The position numbers and the translations under genes were made by a program. DNA of 64,000 bases from Oscillospiraceae bacterium (GTDB lineage: Bacteria > Bacillota > Clostridia > Oscillospirales > Oscillospiraceae). Position 1 is the first letter of the stretch. Every line of letters starts with the position of its first letter. This document shows, piece after piece, positions 24,859 through 33,685 of this stretch. Location of the stretch: NCBI GenBank assembly GCA_017437095.1, contig JAFSBW010000026.1, positions 42,624 through 106,623 of the forward strand, read 5' to 3'. Below the pieces are notes generated by a model. The model did no database searches. It saw nothing but the letters and a program-made list of their open reading frames with translations, and was not told the origin of the DNA.

Positions 24859-26315
24859 AGCGTATCCTCCTTGAAATTTTGATATTCGCCAAAGCCGCCT
24901 GATGCCCGGTTTTCCCGGTTGGCGCTCCAAAGGCAGATTTTTGCGCCGGTCCAGGTGGCGCAGGTAAGGGGTATGGGGTCTGCCATAGGCTGCCCCTCGG
25001 CGTAAAAGCGGAAAGCGCCGCCTTTTACCTCTACCGCCAGGGTGGCTATGTTGTTAGGGCAGGGGATCTGGCAAACAAGGCTTTCCCGGGCTTTGCCCAG
25101 CTGCTCCTTGTCCAGCGCTTCGCCCCGGTATAGCCGCAGCCAGCCATCTTCCAAGGCGAGATACCCGTAGCAGTGGCCGATAATACCCAAAGCGGCCAGA
25201 TCTCCCGGCTGCTCAGGGTGCAGAGTAACTTCTACCGTTACCCGAAAGTCTTTATACTGTGGGATTTGGGTCAGGGCGTTGGGAGCATACCAGAGGTAGT
25301 TCTCCCGGCTGGGGTTTGCCCAGCAAGAGAGCTTCAAGCCCGGGCTGAGCATGGCATAATACTCCGGTTTAGGGTTTGCCTGCCATTGCCATTGCAGGAC
25401 CAGGGTATCCCCGGAAAAATCATCCGAAGCGGCGATCTGGTACTGCGGGGCATTATCAACCGGCAGAGGATGCTCCGCTACCGGCTGCCCCTTATCGCCC
25501 ATAATGGGCCAGCCATCTTCCCAGTTTATCGGCTGCAGGTGGGTAATGCGGCCCAAAGCGCCTACATCCTGGAAATGGACAAACCAGTCTTTCCCGGCGG
25601 TGTCCGTTACCCAGCCGCCCTGGTGAGGGCCGTTGATTTGGGTATCCCCCTGGGAAAGCACAGTGCGGTATTCGTAAGGCCCCCAGATGTTCCGGCTGCG
25701 CAGCGCCATCTGCCACCCGGTAGCCACGCCCCCGGCGGGAGCGAAGATGTAGTAGTACCCATCCCGGCGGTAAAGCTTCGGCCCTTCAATGGTGGGGGCG
25801 ATGTCCTCTTTATGAAAAATTACCTGAGGCTCGCCCAAAATATGGGTACACTGCGGGTCTATTTCTGCCAGGCTCAAGCGATGCTTGATGCCGCAGCGGC
25901 TGCGGGCATAGGCAAATACCATATAGGCTTTGCCGTCGTCGTCCCAGAAGGGGCAGGGGTCTATCCAGCCCTTGGCCTTTACCAGGCAATTCAGCTGAAA
26001 TTCTCCCCGAATATCCCGGCTTCTGGCTACGAAGATGCCTTCGTCCACCAAGGGGATGAACACGAAAAACTCGCCCTTATGATAGCGGATGGCCGGCGCC
26101 CAGGCGCCGGAGCCGTGGGCAGGCTGGTCGTATTTTTGAAAGGGAAACCGGGGCAGAGCGTAGTTGATGATCTCCCAGTGTACCAGATCCTGAGAGTGCA
26201 AAATCGGAACACCCGGCACATAGGTAAAGGAAGAGGCAACCATATAGTAATCTCTGCCCACACGGATCACATCCGGGTCGGAATAATCCGCGTATAAAAT
26301 AGGGTTGCGGTACAT
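24855..26315 (-). CDS. GH43 beta-xylosidase/alpha-L-arabinofuranosidase
   Basis: A 486-residue enzyme. The N-terminal five-bladed propeller (about residues 1-290) holds the three GH43 acids in YSDPDVIR, GWIDPCPFWDDD and TIEGPKLY. The C-terminal half is the beta-sandwich found in the larger GH43 enzymes (subfamily 12-like). It trims arabinose or xylose side chains from imported pectin or arabinoxylan fragments in the cytoplasm. It starts directly after the AKR stop (TAAATG) and overlaps the esterase gene. Confidence 0.9.
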   Translation of the reverse strand: MYRNPILYADYSDPDVIRVGRDYYMVASSFTYVPGVPILHSQDLVHWEIINYALPRFPFQKYDQPAHGSGAWAPAIRYHKGEFFVFIPLVDEGIFVARSRDIRGEFQLNCLVKAKGWIDPCPFWDDDGKAYMVFAYARSRCGIKHRLSLAEIDPQCTHILGEPQVIFHKEDIAPTIEGPKLYRRDGYYYIFAPAGGVATGWQMALRSRNIWGPYEYRTVLSQGDTQINGPHQGGWVTDTAGKDWFVHFQDVGALGRITHLQPINWEDGWPIMGDKGQPVAEHPLPVDNAPQYQIAASDDFSGDTLVLQWQWQANPKPEYYAMLSPGLKLSCWANPSRENYLWYAPNALTQIPQYKDFRVTVEVTLHPEQPGDLAALGIIGHCYGYLALEDGWLRLYRGEALDKEQLGKARESLVCQIPCPNNIATLAVEVKGGAFRFYAEGQPMADPIPLTCATWTGAKICLWSANRENRASGGFGEYQNFKEDTL

Positions 26316-27500
26316 TTACTTACCCTTGCGCTCCAGCTCCTTGGCTTCCTGCTCCCGGATCTTGGACAGATCACGCCACTTGGGAATGGTCTCCAGCTTG
26401 TCGGAAAGCTCCTGCATTACATCGGGGATGGGGATATTCTGGGGGCAGATCTGGGTGCAAAGGCCGCAGTGCAGGCAGGCGCTGGGCAGCTTGTCCTCGG
26501 GGAAGGTCTCCAAAATCATGGCGGAGTTTACAGAGTTGGCTACCCGAAGTTCGCTGCAAATGCGCATCATCAGGGGAATATCCAGCTCCATGGGGCAGCC
26601 GTCGCAGCAGTAGCGGCAAGAGGTGCAAGGCACGGCGTTCTTGATCTGCTCGGCGATCTCCAGGATCACTTCCAGCTCAGCATTACTCAGGGGCTTTCTG
26701 GTAGAGAAAGTCTTAACATTGTCCACGATCTGCTCCATATTGCTCATGCCGCTGAGCACCATCTGCACGCTGCCGATGCCCTGGAGGAACCGGAAGCCCC
26801 AGGCGGCGATGCTCTCGTCCGGGCGCAGAGCCTTCAGCTGGGCGTTCTGGGCATCGTTCAGGTTGGCCAGCTTGCCGCCGCGCACAGGCTCCATGACCCA
26901 CACGGGGATATTATGCTTGTTCAGCAGCTCCACCTTGCCCTTGGCATCCTGAAGCGTCCAGTCCAGGTAGTTCAGCTGGATCTGGCAGAACTCCATGCTG
27001 TCGCCCATAGCATCCAGAAAACGGGCCATAGTAGGCACATGGCCGTGGGTGGAGAAGCCCAGGTGCTTAATGCGGCCAAGGCGCTTCTGCTCCTTGAAAT
27101 ATTCTACAATGCCCCACTTGGGGTCCAGATAAGTATCGATGGAAAGCTCGGTAACATTGTGCAGCAGGTAGTAATCAAAATATTCCACGCCGCACTTTTC
27201 CAGCTGCTTTTCAAACACGCCGGCGGGGTCGTAATGATCGCTGATCTGGTGGCCGGGATACTTGGTAGCCAGGCGGTAGCTATCCCGGGGGTACTTGGAA
27301 AGCACCTTGCCCATAACGATCTCGGAATAGCCTGCGTGGTAGGGCCAAGCGGTATCAAAATAGTTTACGCCGTGGTCCATGGCGTAAGCTACCATTTCCT
27401 CTACCTTGGCTACATCGATTGCCCCGTCTTTTTCCGGCAGGCGCATAGCGCCGAAGCCCAGCAGGGACAGTTCATCTTCCTGGAATTTGGTTGTGATCAT
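26316..27500 (-). CDS. Aldo/keto reductase with C-terminal 4Fe-4S domain
   Basis: A 394-residue protein. Residues 1-280 form the AKR barrel, with GFGAMRLP, the active-site stretch NYFDTAWPYHAGYSE and HNVTEL. Residues 300-370 carry two cysteine clusters, CTSCRYCCDGCP and CLHCGLCTQICP, which bind iron-sulfur clusters. This fused type is common in anaerobes; its substrates are poorly known. It overlaps tex by four bases and abuts GH43, so sugar or uronate reduction is plausible. Confidence 0.87.
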   Translation of the reverse strand: MITTKFQEDELSLLGFGAMRLPEKDGAIDVAKVEEMVAYAMDHGVNYFDTAWPYHAGYSEIVMGKVLSKYPRDSYRLATKYPGHQISDHYDPAGVFEKQLEKCGVEYFDYYLLHNVTELSIDTYLDPKWGIVEYFKEQKRLGRIKHLGFSTHGHVPTMARFLDAMGDSMEFCQIQLNYLDWTLQDAKGKVELLNKHNIPVWVMEPVRGGKLANLNDAQNAQLKALRPDESIAAWGFRFLQGIGSVQMVLSGMSNMEQIVDNVKTFSTRKPLSNAELEVILEIAEQIKNAVPCTSCRYCCDGCPMELDIPLMMRICSELRVANSVNSAMILETFPEDKLPSACLHCGLCTQICPQNIPIPDVMQELSDKLETIPKWRDLSKIREQEAKELERKGK

Positions 27501-29650
27501 ACTTGCTCCTCCTTAATATTTTTCATGGTTAAGCTGATGCGGTGCCGCTTTTCATCCACTTCCAGCACGGCAACCTTGACCACATCCCCCACCTTCACAG
27601 CTTCGCTGGGGTGGCGCAGGCGGCGGTTTGCCACCTGGGAGATATGCACCAGGCCGTCCTGATGAACGCCGATGTCTACAAATACGCCAAAATCGATAAC
27701 ATTGCGCACAGTGCCGGTAAGCACCATGCCGGGCTTGAGATCCTTCATTTCCAGCACATCCTTGCGAAGCACGGGAGGGGGCAGCTCGTCCCGGGGGTCA
27801 CGGCCGGGCTTTTGCAGCTCCTTGACGATATCCTGCAAGGTAGGAACGCCTACGCCGCAGCTTTCGGCGGCCTTTTCCAGGCCGATCTCCTCCAGCTTAG
27901 CAGGAAGCTGGGAAAGGTCTTTGATATTCTTTTTATCGTAGCCGCAAAGCTCCAGCAGGGCGTAGGCGGCTTTGTAAGACTCGGGGTGTACGCCCGTATT
28001 ATCCAGCAGCTCCTTGCTCTCCGGCACCCGCAGGAAGCCGGCGCACTGCTCGTAGGCCTTGGGGCCCAGCTTGGGCACTTTCTTTACCTGGGAGCGGGAG
28101 CTGAACGCGCCGTTTTCCTCCCGGTAGGCTACGATATTCTTGGCAGTGGTGGCGTTCAGGCCGGAAACCTGCTTCAGCAGGCTCTGGGAGGCGGTGTTCA
28201 GGTCTACGCCCACGGCGTTTACGCAATCCTCTACCACGCCGCCCAGGGCGGCATCCAGCTCTTTCTGGGCGCAATCGTGCTGGTACTGGCCTACGCCAAT
28301 GGCCTTGGGGTCGATCTTTACCAGCTCTGCCAGGGGGTCTTGCAGCCGCCGGGCGATGGATACGGCGGAGCGCAGGTTTACATCAAAGTCCGGGAATTCC
28401 TCCGCAGCCAGGGGGGAGGCGGAGTATACGGAGGCGCCGGCCTCGTTTACGATGGCGTAGCTGGCTTCCGGGAAGCTTCTGAGCATTTCCACAGCCATGG
28501 CTTCCGTTTCCCGGCTGGCGGTGCCGTTGCCGATGGCGATGTGCTTTACGCCGTGGCGGCGCATCAGGTCGGACAGGATGGCGATGGCTTCTTGCTTTTT
28601 CCGCTCGCTGAAGGTAGGGTACACAACGCTGGTTGCCAGCACCTTGCCGGTAGCGTCTACTACGGCTACTTTGCAGCCGTTGCGGTAGCCGGGGTCAAGG
28701 CCCATGGTAACAAAGCCCTTTACCGGGGGCTGCATCAGCAGGGGCTTCAGGTTCAGGGCGAAATTGTGGATGGCGCCCTGGCTGGCGGTGTCCGTCAGGT
28801 CGCTGCGGATCTCCCGCTGGACAGAAGGGAGGATCAGCCGGTCGTAAGCATCCTCTGCGGCGGCAACTACAAAGCCGGAAACCTGCAGCTGGGGCTTCAG
28901 GGCGGCCCGGCGCACCAGGGCATAGCCCTCATTGCCGGGAAGGTTTACGCTCAGCTTCAAAAAGCCCTCTTTTTCGCCCCGGTTCATGGCCAAAATCTGG
29001 TGGCCCTGGAGCCGGGAGATGGGGGCGGAAAACTCATAATACAGCCGGTATACGCTGTCATTTTCCGCATCAACAGCGCAGCTGGTCATAACGCCCTTGC
29101 GGCGGAACAGCTCCCGCAGGCCCTTGCGGATGGCAGGATCGTCGGAAAGATCCTCAGCGATAATATCGCTCGCGCCGGCCAGGGCTTCTTCAACAGAGTT
29201 TACGCCCTTTTCCGGGTCTACAAAGGCTTCTGCCAGGGCTGCCGGATCGCTGCCGTCCTGGGCGAAGATAGCCTGGGCCAGAGGCTCCAAGCCCTTCTCC
29301 CGGGCCACAGAGCCGCGGGTACGGCGCTTCTGCTTGTAGGGGCGGTACAGATCCTCCACCTCTGCCAGCGTAGCGGCGGCATCGATGGCGGCGGACAGCT
29401 CCTCGGTGAGCTTGCCCTGATTTTCGATAGAATTTTTTACTTCATCCCGCCGGGCCTGGAGATTGCGCAGGTAGGTCAGCCGGGTTTCCAGGGTACGCAG
29501 CACGGTATCGTCCATAGCGCCGTGCATTTCCTTGCGGTAACGGGCGATGAAAGGGATGGTATTGCCTTCGTCCATCAGGGCGATGACATTTTCGATGTAT
29601 TGTTGCTTCTGCCCCAGCTCCTGGGCCAGAATTTCAGAAATGGTAGCCAT
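27497..29650 (-). CDS. tex: Tex-family RNA-binding transcription accessory protein
   Basis: A 717-residue protein of normal Tex length. The order is N-terminal Tex helical domain, YqgF-like domain near residue 315 (GLDPGYRNGCKVAVVD), helix-hairpin-helix region near 490 (VSGLNATTAKNIVAYR) and a C-terminal S1 RNA-binding domain from about 640 (GMVLTGTVRNVIDFGVFV). It binds nucleic acid and affects transcription elongation. It starts with AAAGGAG and is the first gene of an operon that continues into pectin enzymes. A 160-base palindrome lies just upstream. Confidence 0.95.
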   Translation of the reverse strand: MATISEILAQELGQKQQYIENVIALMDEGNTIPFIARYRKEMHGAMDDTVLRTLETRLTYLRNLQARRDEVKNSIENQGKLTEELSAAIDAAATLAEVEDLYRPYKQKRRTRGSVAREKGLEPLAQAIFAQDGSDPAALAEAFVDPEKGVNSVEEALAGASDIIAEDLSDDPAIRKGLRELFRRKGVMTSCAVDAENDSVYRLYYEFSAPISRLQGHQILAMNRGEKEGFLKLSVNLPGNEGYALVRRAALKPQLQVSGFVVAAAEDAYDRLILPSVQREIRSDLTDTASQGAIHNFALNLKPLLMQPPVKGFVTMGLDPGYRNGCKVAVVDATGKVLATSVVYPTFSERKKQEAIAILSDLMRRHGVKHIAIGNGTASRETEAMAVEMLRSFPEASYAIVNEAGASVYSASPLAAEEFPDFDVNLRSAVSIARRLQDPLAELVKIDPKAIGVGQYQHDCAQKELDAALGGVVEDCVNAVGVDLNTASQSLLKQVSGLNATTAKNIVAYREENGAFSSRSQVKKVPKLGPKAYEQCAGFLRVPESKELLDNTGVHPESYKAAYALLELCGYDKKNIKDLSQLPAKLEEIGLEKAAESCGVGVPTLQDIVKELQKPGRDPRDELPPPVLRKDVLEMKDLKPGMVLTGTVRNVIDFGVFVDIGVHQDGLVHISQVANRRLRHPSEAVKVGDVVKVAVLEVDEKRHRISLTMKNIKEEQV

Positions 29651-29677
29651 AGGTTGCTCCTTTGCAAATTTTCGCGG

Positions 29678-29837
29678 ATACTAATTCTTAATGGAAAGCT
29701 TTAAGAGCTCGTCGAGGATAAATTTCGCCAGAAAAGGCCGAGGACGACGGTGGGCTTGGCTGCCCACCTAGGACGAGAACGCATTCTGGCGGAATTTTGA
29801 CCGGCGAGAATGAAAGGGTTTCATTAAGAGTTAGTAT
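29678..29837. repeat. 160-bp imperfect palindrome, MITE-like element
   Basis: The ends ATACTAAtTCTTAATG and CATTAAGAgTTAGTAT are inverted repeats, and most of the two arms can be paired with scattered mismatches. CTCGtCG, AATTtCGCCAGAA and other blocks recur in the opposite arm. The centre is a perfect stem, GGTGGGC (29749-29755) with GCCCACC (29762-29768). It encodes nothing recognisable. It lies between divergent tex and an amidohydrolase gene and fills most of the 29651-29939 gap. Confidence 0.7.
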
Positions 29838-29881
29838 AAAACATTATAGCATATTCTCTGAAAAAAGAAAAGACTTCTGCC

Positions 29882-29910
29882 TTGATTTGCGGCATCTGGG
29901 GCAGTATAAT
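29882..29910 (+). promoter_or_regulatory. Promoter of the amidohydrolase gene at 29940
   Basis: TTGATT (29882-29887), a 17-base spacer and TATAAT (29905-29910) lie 30 bases before the GTG start, outside the palindrome. Confidence 0.7.
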
Positions 29911-29939
29911 ATAGAAAAATTTGACAAGAAGGCGATACT

Positions 29940-30788
29940 GTGATCATTGATTTTCATACCCATACTTTCCCGGATGCCATTGCTCCCAAAGCCCTGGCGA
30001 AGCTCCAGGGGGCAAGCCATAGTCGGGCCTTTTCCGATGCTACGGTAGCTGCTTTGCAGGCAGACATGGCCGAAAGGGGTATCGATTTTTCCGTAGTGCT
30101 TCCCGTGGCTACCAATCCCCTGAAGGTGGCCCATATGAATGACAGCTCCGCCGCCATGAACGGCCAAGGCCCGTTGATCCACTTTGGCGCTATGCACCCG
30201 GATTTTGAAGGCTGGTATGAGGAGCTCGGCCGCATCAAGGATCTGGGGCTGAAGGGCATAAAAATACACCCCGTTTACCAGGGTGTGGATATTGACGATG
30301 AAAGGTATCTGCGCATCTTCCGCCGGTGCGCGGAGCTTGACCTAATTGTGGTAGCCCACAGCGGCGACGATATCGGCTTCCCCGGGGTAGTGCGGTGCGA
30401 CCCAAAGCGCAGCCGCAACGCTTTGCAGCAGGCAGAGGGGGTAAAGCTGGTGCTGGCCCATATGGGCGGCTGGAAAAACTGGGAAGAAGTGGCAGAAAAC
30501 CTGGCCGACACCGATTGCTACCTGGATACAGCCTTTTCCCTGGGGGAAATAGATGCTCTGGAAACGGATTATTATACTGCCCAGGAGCGGCGCTTGATGG
30601 GCGAAGCCGAATTTACCGCCCTGGTAAAGGCTTTTGGGGCAGAGCGGGTGCTTTTCGGCACGGACAGCCCCTGGACCCACTCCCAAACCGAGATCCAGCG
30701 CATTTTGCGGCTGAGAGAGCTGGACGAAGAGGAAATTATGGCAATTTTAGGCGAAAACGCCTGCCGTCTGCTGAATCTTGGTTTTTAA
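29940..30788 (+). CDS. Amidohydrolase-family protein (COG2159-like)
   Basis: A 282-residue metal-dependent hydrolase or decarboxylase of the amidohydrolase-2 type. The N-terminal metal motif is IIDFHTHTFPD, the barrel holds GLKGIKIHPVYQG, VVAHSG and LAHMGG, and FGTDSPW carries the final aspartate. The start is GTG, preceded by AGAAGG. The substrate is unknown; it resembles the gene at 58178 in fold and layout. It stands alone between the palindrome and the uxaC terminator. Confidence 0.75.
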   Translation: MIIDFHTHTFPDAIAPKALAKLQGASHSRAFSDATVAALQADMAERGIDFSVVLPVATNPLKVAHMNDSSAAMNGQGPLIHFGAMHPDFEGWYEELGRIKDLGLKGIKIHPVYQGVDIDDERYLRIFRRCAELDLIVVAHSGDDIGFPGVVRCDPKRSRNALQQAEGVKLVLAHMGGWKNWEEVAENLADTDCYLDTAFSLGEIDALETDYYTAQERRLMGEAEFTALVKAFGAERVLFGTDSPWTHSQTEIQRILRLRELDEEEIMAILGENACRLLNLGF

Positions 30789-30801
30789 TCACATAAAAAA
30801 C

Positions 30802-30831
30802 AGCTGGGGATGCCAACGCATCCCCAGCTTT
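30802..30831. terminator. Bidirectional terminator between amidohydrolase and uxaC
   Basis: AGCTGGGGATGC (30802-30813) pairs with GCATCCCCAGCT (30818-30829) and has T-runs on both strands. It serves the gene at 29940 and the end of the uxa operon. Confidence 0.88.
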
Positions 30832-30841
30832 TGGGTTTATA

Positions 30842-32260
30842 TTACTTGATCAGCTCGTTGAAGCGGAAGTAGTTGAGGGTGTTGTTGTAGGAGATGTTCT
30901 CAACCATCTTGCCCAGAGCCTTCATGTCGGCAGGATACTCGCCGTCTTCTACCATCTGTCCGAAGAGGTTGCACAGTATTCTGCGGAAATACTCATGGCG
31001 GGTGTAGCTCAGGAAGGAGCGGGAGTCGGTAAGCATGCCGTTGAAGCTGCCCATAGCGCCCAGGCTCATCAGGCTGATCATCTGAGCTTCCATGCCGGGC
31101 TTGTGGTCATTGAACCACCAGGCAGAGCCCTGCTGGATCTTGCCGGGGATGGAGCTGTCGGTCTGGAAGCCGCCCATGATGGTGCCGATAATGCCGTTGT
31201 CGGCGGGGTTCAGGGAGTACAGAATGGTCTTGCCCAGAGCGCCCTCGTCTTCCAGCACGCCCAGCAGCTTTGCCAGGCCAACGGCGTTGGCGGCATCGTT
31301 CATGGAGTCGAAGCCGGTATCGGGGCCCAGCTTGCGGAACATCTTGCGGCTGTTATCACGCAGGCAGCCAAAGTGCAGCTGCATGACCCAATCCAGGCGG
31401 TAGTATTCCTTGCCTACGCAGATCAGCAGAGCGGTGTGGTAAGCCAGCTGCTCGTCCCAGGTAATGGCCTTGCCGGCCTTGGCACGGGCGAAGATATCGT
31501 TCAGCTCTTCCTCGGTAGCCTCTACGCAGAAGCAGTAGTCCAGAGCGTGGTCAGAAACGCGGCAGCCGTGGTCATTGAAGTAAGCGATCCGGTTGATCAG
31601 AGCCTTACGCATATCCTCAACGGTGTTGATCTGGAAGCCAACAACCTTTTCCAGCTGAGCAACATAAGCGGGGAAGGTCTCCTTGTCGGCGCGCATAGCC
31701 TTGTCAGGACGGAAGGCGGGCAGCACCACAGCGGGAGCGGTGGGGTCAGCGGCGATTAGCTCATGAGCCCGCAGATCGTCTACGGGATCGTCGGTGGTGC
31801 AGATCAGCTTAACGCCGGACTTGCGGATAATGCCGCGCACGGACATATCGGGCTGGGCCAGGATGGCGTTGCACTTTTCGTAAATTCCCATGGCGTTGTC
31901 GCCGTTCAGGGGCTCGGTAATGCCAAAGTAGCGCTGCAGCTCCAGATGCGTCCAGTGGTACAGGGGGTTGCCGATCAGGTTGGGAATGGTCTCGGCCCAC
32001 TTCTGGAACTTTTCAGCGGGGGTAGCGCCGCCGGTAATGTAATACTCGGGAACGCCGCAGGAACGCATGGCGCGCCACTTGTAGTGGTCACCGCCCAGCC
32101 ATACTTCGGTAATGGAAGCATAGCGCTTGTCCTCGTAGATCTCCATGGGGTTGATGTGGCAGTGGTAGTCGATGATGGGCATCTTCTCTGCATGCTCGTG
32201 GTAGAGAACCTTGGCGGTTTCGCTCTTCAGCAGAAAATCAGCGTTCATAAAAGGGGTCAT
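30842..32260 (-). CDS. uxaC: Glucuronate/galacturonate isomerase
   Basis: A 472-residue amidohydrolase-fold isomerase that turns D-galacturonate into D-tagaturonate (and glucuronate into fructuronate), the first step of hexuronate breakdown. UxaC marks include MPIIDYHCHINP, WLGGDHYKWRAMR and TTDDPVDDL. The length is typical. ATG 32260 follows AGGAGG. It is the last gene of the uxaB-uxaA-MATE-uxaC operon. Confidence 0.95.
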   Translation of the reverse strand: MTPFMNADFLLKSETAKVLYHEHAEKMPIIDYHCHINPMEIYEDKRYASITEVWLGGDHYKWRAMRSCGVPEYYITGGATPAEKFQKWAETIPNLIGNPLYHWTHLELQRYFGITEPLNGDNAMGIYEKCNAILAQPDMSVRGIIRKSGVKLICTTDDPVDDLRAHELIAADPTAPAVVLPAFRPDKAMRADKETFPAYVAQLEKVVGFQINTVEDMRKALINRIAYFNDHGCRVSDHALDYCFCVEATEEELNDIFARAKAGKAITWDEQLAYHTALLICVGKEYYRLDWVMQLHFGCLRDNSRKMFRKLGPDTGFDSMNDAANAVGLAKLLGVLEDEGALGKTILYSLNPADNGIIGTIMGGFQTDSSIPGKIQQGSAWWFNDHKPGMEAQMISLMSLGAMGSFNGMLTDSRSFLSYTRHEYFRRILCNLFGQMVEDGEYPADMKALGKMVENISYNNTLNYFRFNELIK

Positions 32261-32272
32261 AATACATTCCTC

Positions 32273-33685
32273 CTATTTTTGAGCCGGGGCGGCAGCTTCC
32301 TCCGCCTTGGCTTTTTTCAAGATTTTAATAACTACGGGGATGGTAACGGCCACGGCGCTCAGGCCAACGCAAATGTTGCTGATCATCATGGTCATGCCCA
32401 CAGCTTCTACACCTACATTGGTGTAGTTCTGGAAAAACCACAGCACGGGCACACGGAAAGCGAACACTCTTGCCACATTCAGCAGCAGGGTCAGCTTGGT
32501 GTAGCCGTAGCCCAGCAGCAGAGCCAGGGTGGCGGAGTTGATGCCCAGGGTAATATAGCCCAGCATTTCCCACTGGTGGATGGATACGATGGTATCCCGG
32601 AAAGCAGGATCAAACTGGTTTTTGGACTGGGCGAAGAAATTGGCGAGATAGGGAAGGGTCAGGCTTACCAAAATAATGCCTGCCAGGCCGATGAGCACAT
32701 TGATCACCAGCAGCCGGAAATAGATCTGCAGGGTGCGGCGGTATTTGCCGGCGCCCCGGTTTTGGCTGATCAGGGGGGAGGCGCCGTTGGTAAAGCCCAT
32801 GTGCCAGGAGGTGGTCAGGCCGCCAATGTTGTTGGAGATGCCCAGCGCGCCAACGGTAGTAGGCCCGTACTCGCCGGACATGGAGTTGACAGTCACCTTG
32901 CCTGCGGAGAACAGCACCTTTTCGGCGGATACCGGGTAAGCCAGGTTCAAGATGGGCAGGATGATCTTGCCGCCCAGATTGATCTCCCGGAAGGAGAAGC
33001 GGAACGCGCCGTCATCCCGGGGCATGGTAACGAATGCGTAGCCCATAATGCCCAGCTGACCGATCAGGGTAGCCACGGCGATCATGGTAACACCCTCGTC
33101 CAGCACATATACGAACAGGGCGCTCAGAGCCAGCTTTACCAGAATAATGATCAGGTTTAGCACCAGGATCTTCTTGGCATGGCCACGGCTGCGCTCAATG
33201 GCGATGTATACCGTATTGAAGAAGGTAACTACCACCGTAAGGATCTCTACCCGGAAGTAGCCGGCGCCGGCCTTGATCAGTTCCGGGTCGGTTTTTAGCC
33301 ACCCCAGGAAGGATTCGGCGAAGGGAATCAGCACGCCCACGATGGCCAGGCCTACGATCACTGCCAGAGAGTATACCGCGCCAACCTGCTTGCGCACCAG
33401 CTCATAATCTCCCTTGCCGTAGGCTTCGGAGATCTTGATAGAGCCGCCGATGGCAAGGCCGGTACCCAGGGCCGTGATCATCTGGGTGATCTGGTTCAGG
33501 CAGGCAACGGCAGAGGCAGCATCGGAGCCGATATGGGATGCCATCATGGCATCGAGGATCTTAAAAATGCTTTGCAGCGCTTGATACAGAGCCAAGGGCG
33601 CGCAGCTGGAAATAAGCACTTTGGTGGGCGAGGCGTTCAGGGCATATTCCCGGTACGCCTCGTCCTTTTTGGAAACGAAAGCCAT
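32273..33685 (-). CDS. MATE-family transporter within the uxa operon
   Basis: A 470-residue membrane protein with about twelve helices in two homologous halves, as in MATE cation-coupled exporters. The start of helix 1 (SSCAPLALYQALQSIFKILD) and GGLTTSWHMGFTNGASPLI in the second half fit the family. It abuts uxaA (TAAATG) and precedes uxaC by 12 bases, so it is made with the galacturonate enzymes. MATE proteins normally export drugs; here it may move a uronate or pathway intermediate. That role is inference. Confidence 0.88.
   Translation of the reverse strand: MAFVSKKDEAYREYALNASPTKVLISSCAPLALYQALQSIFKILDAMMASHIGSDAASAVACLNQITQMITALGTGLAIGGSIKISEAYGKGDYELVRKQVGAVYSLAVIVGLAIVGVLIPFAESFLGWLKTDPELIKAGAGYFRVEILTVVVTFFNTVYIAIERSRGHAKKILVLNLIIILVKLALSALFVYVLDEGVTMIAVATLIGQLGIMGYAFVTMPRDDGAFRFSFREINLGGKIILPILNLAYPVSAEKVLFSAGKVTVNSMSGEYGPTTVGALGISNNIGGLTTSWHMGFTNGASPLISQNRGAGKYRRTLQIYFRLLVINVLIGLAGIILVSLTLPYLANFFAQSKNQFDPAFRDTIVSIHQWEMLGYITLGINSATLALLLGYGYTKLTLLLNVARVFAFRVPVLWFFQNYTNVGVEAVGMTMMISNICVGLSAVAVTIPVVIKILKKAKAEEAAAPAQK

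Noticed and set aside
31763-33160. A 465-codon plus-strand open frame over uxaC and the MATE gene.
   Set aside because: It is a shadow of two well-supported genes on the other strand, with no ribosome site and a composition unlike real proteins.
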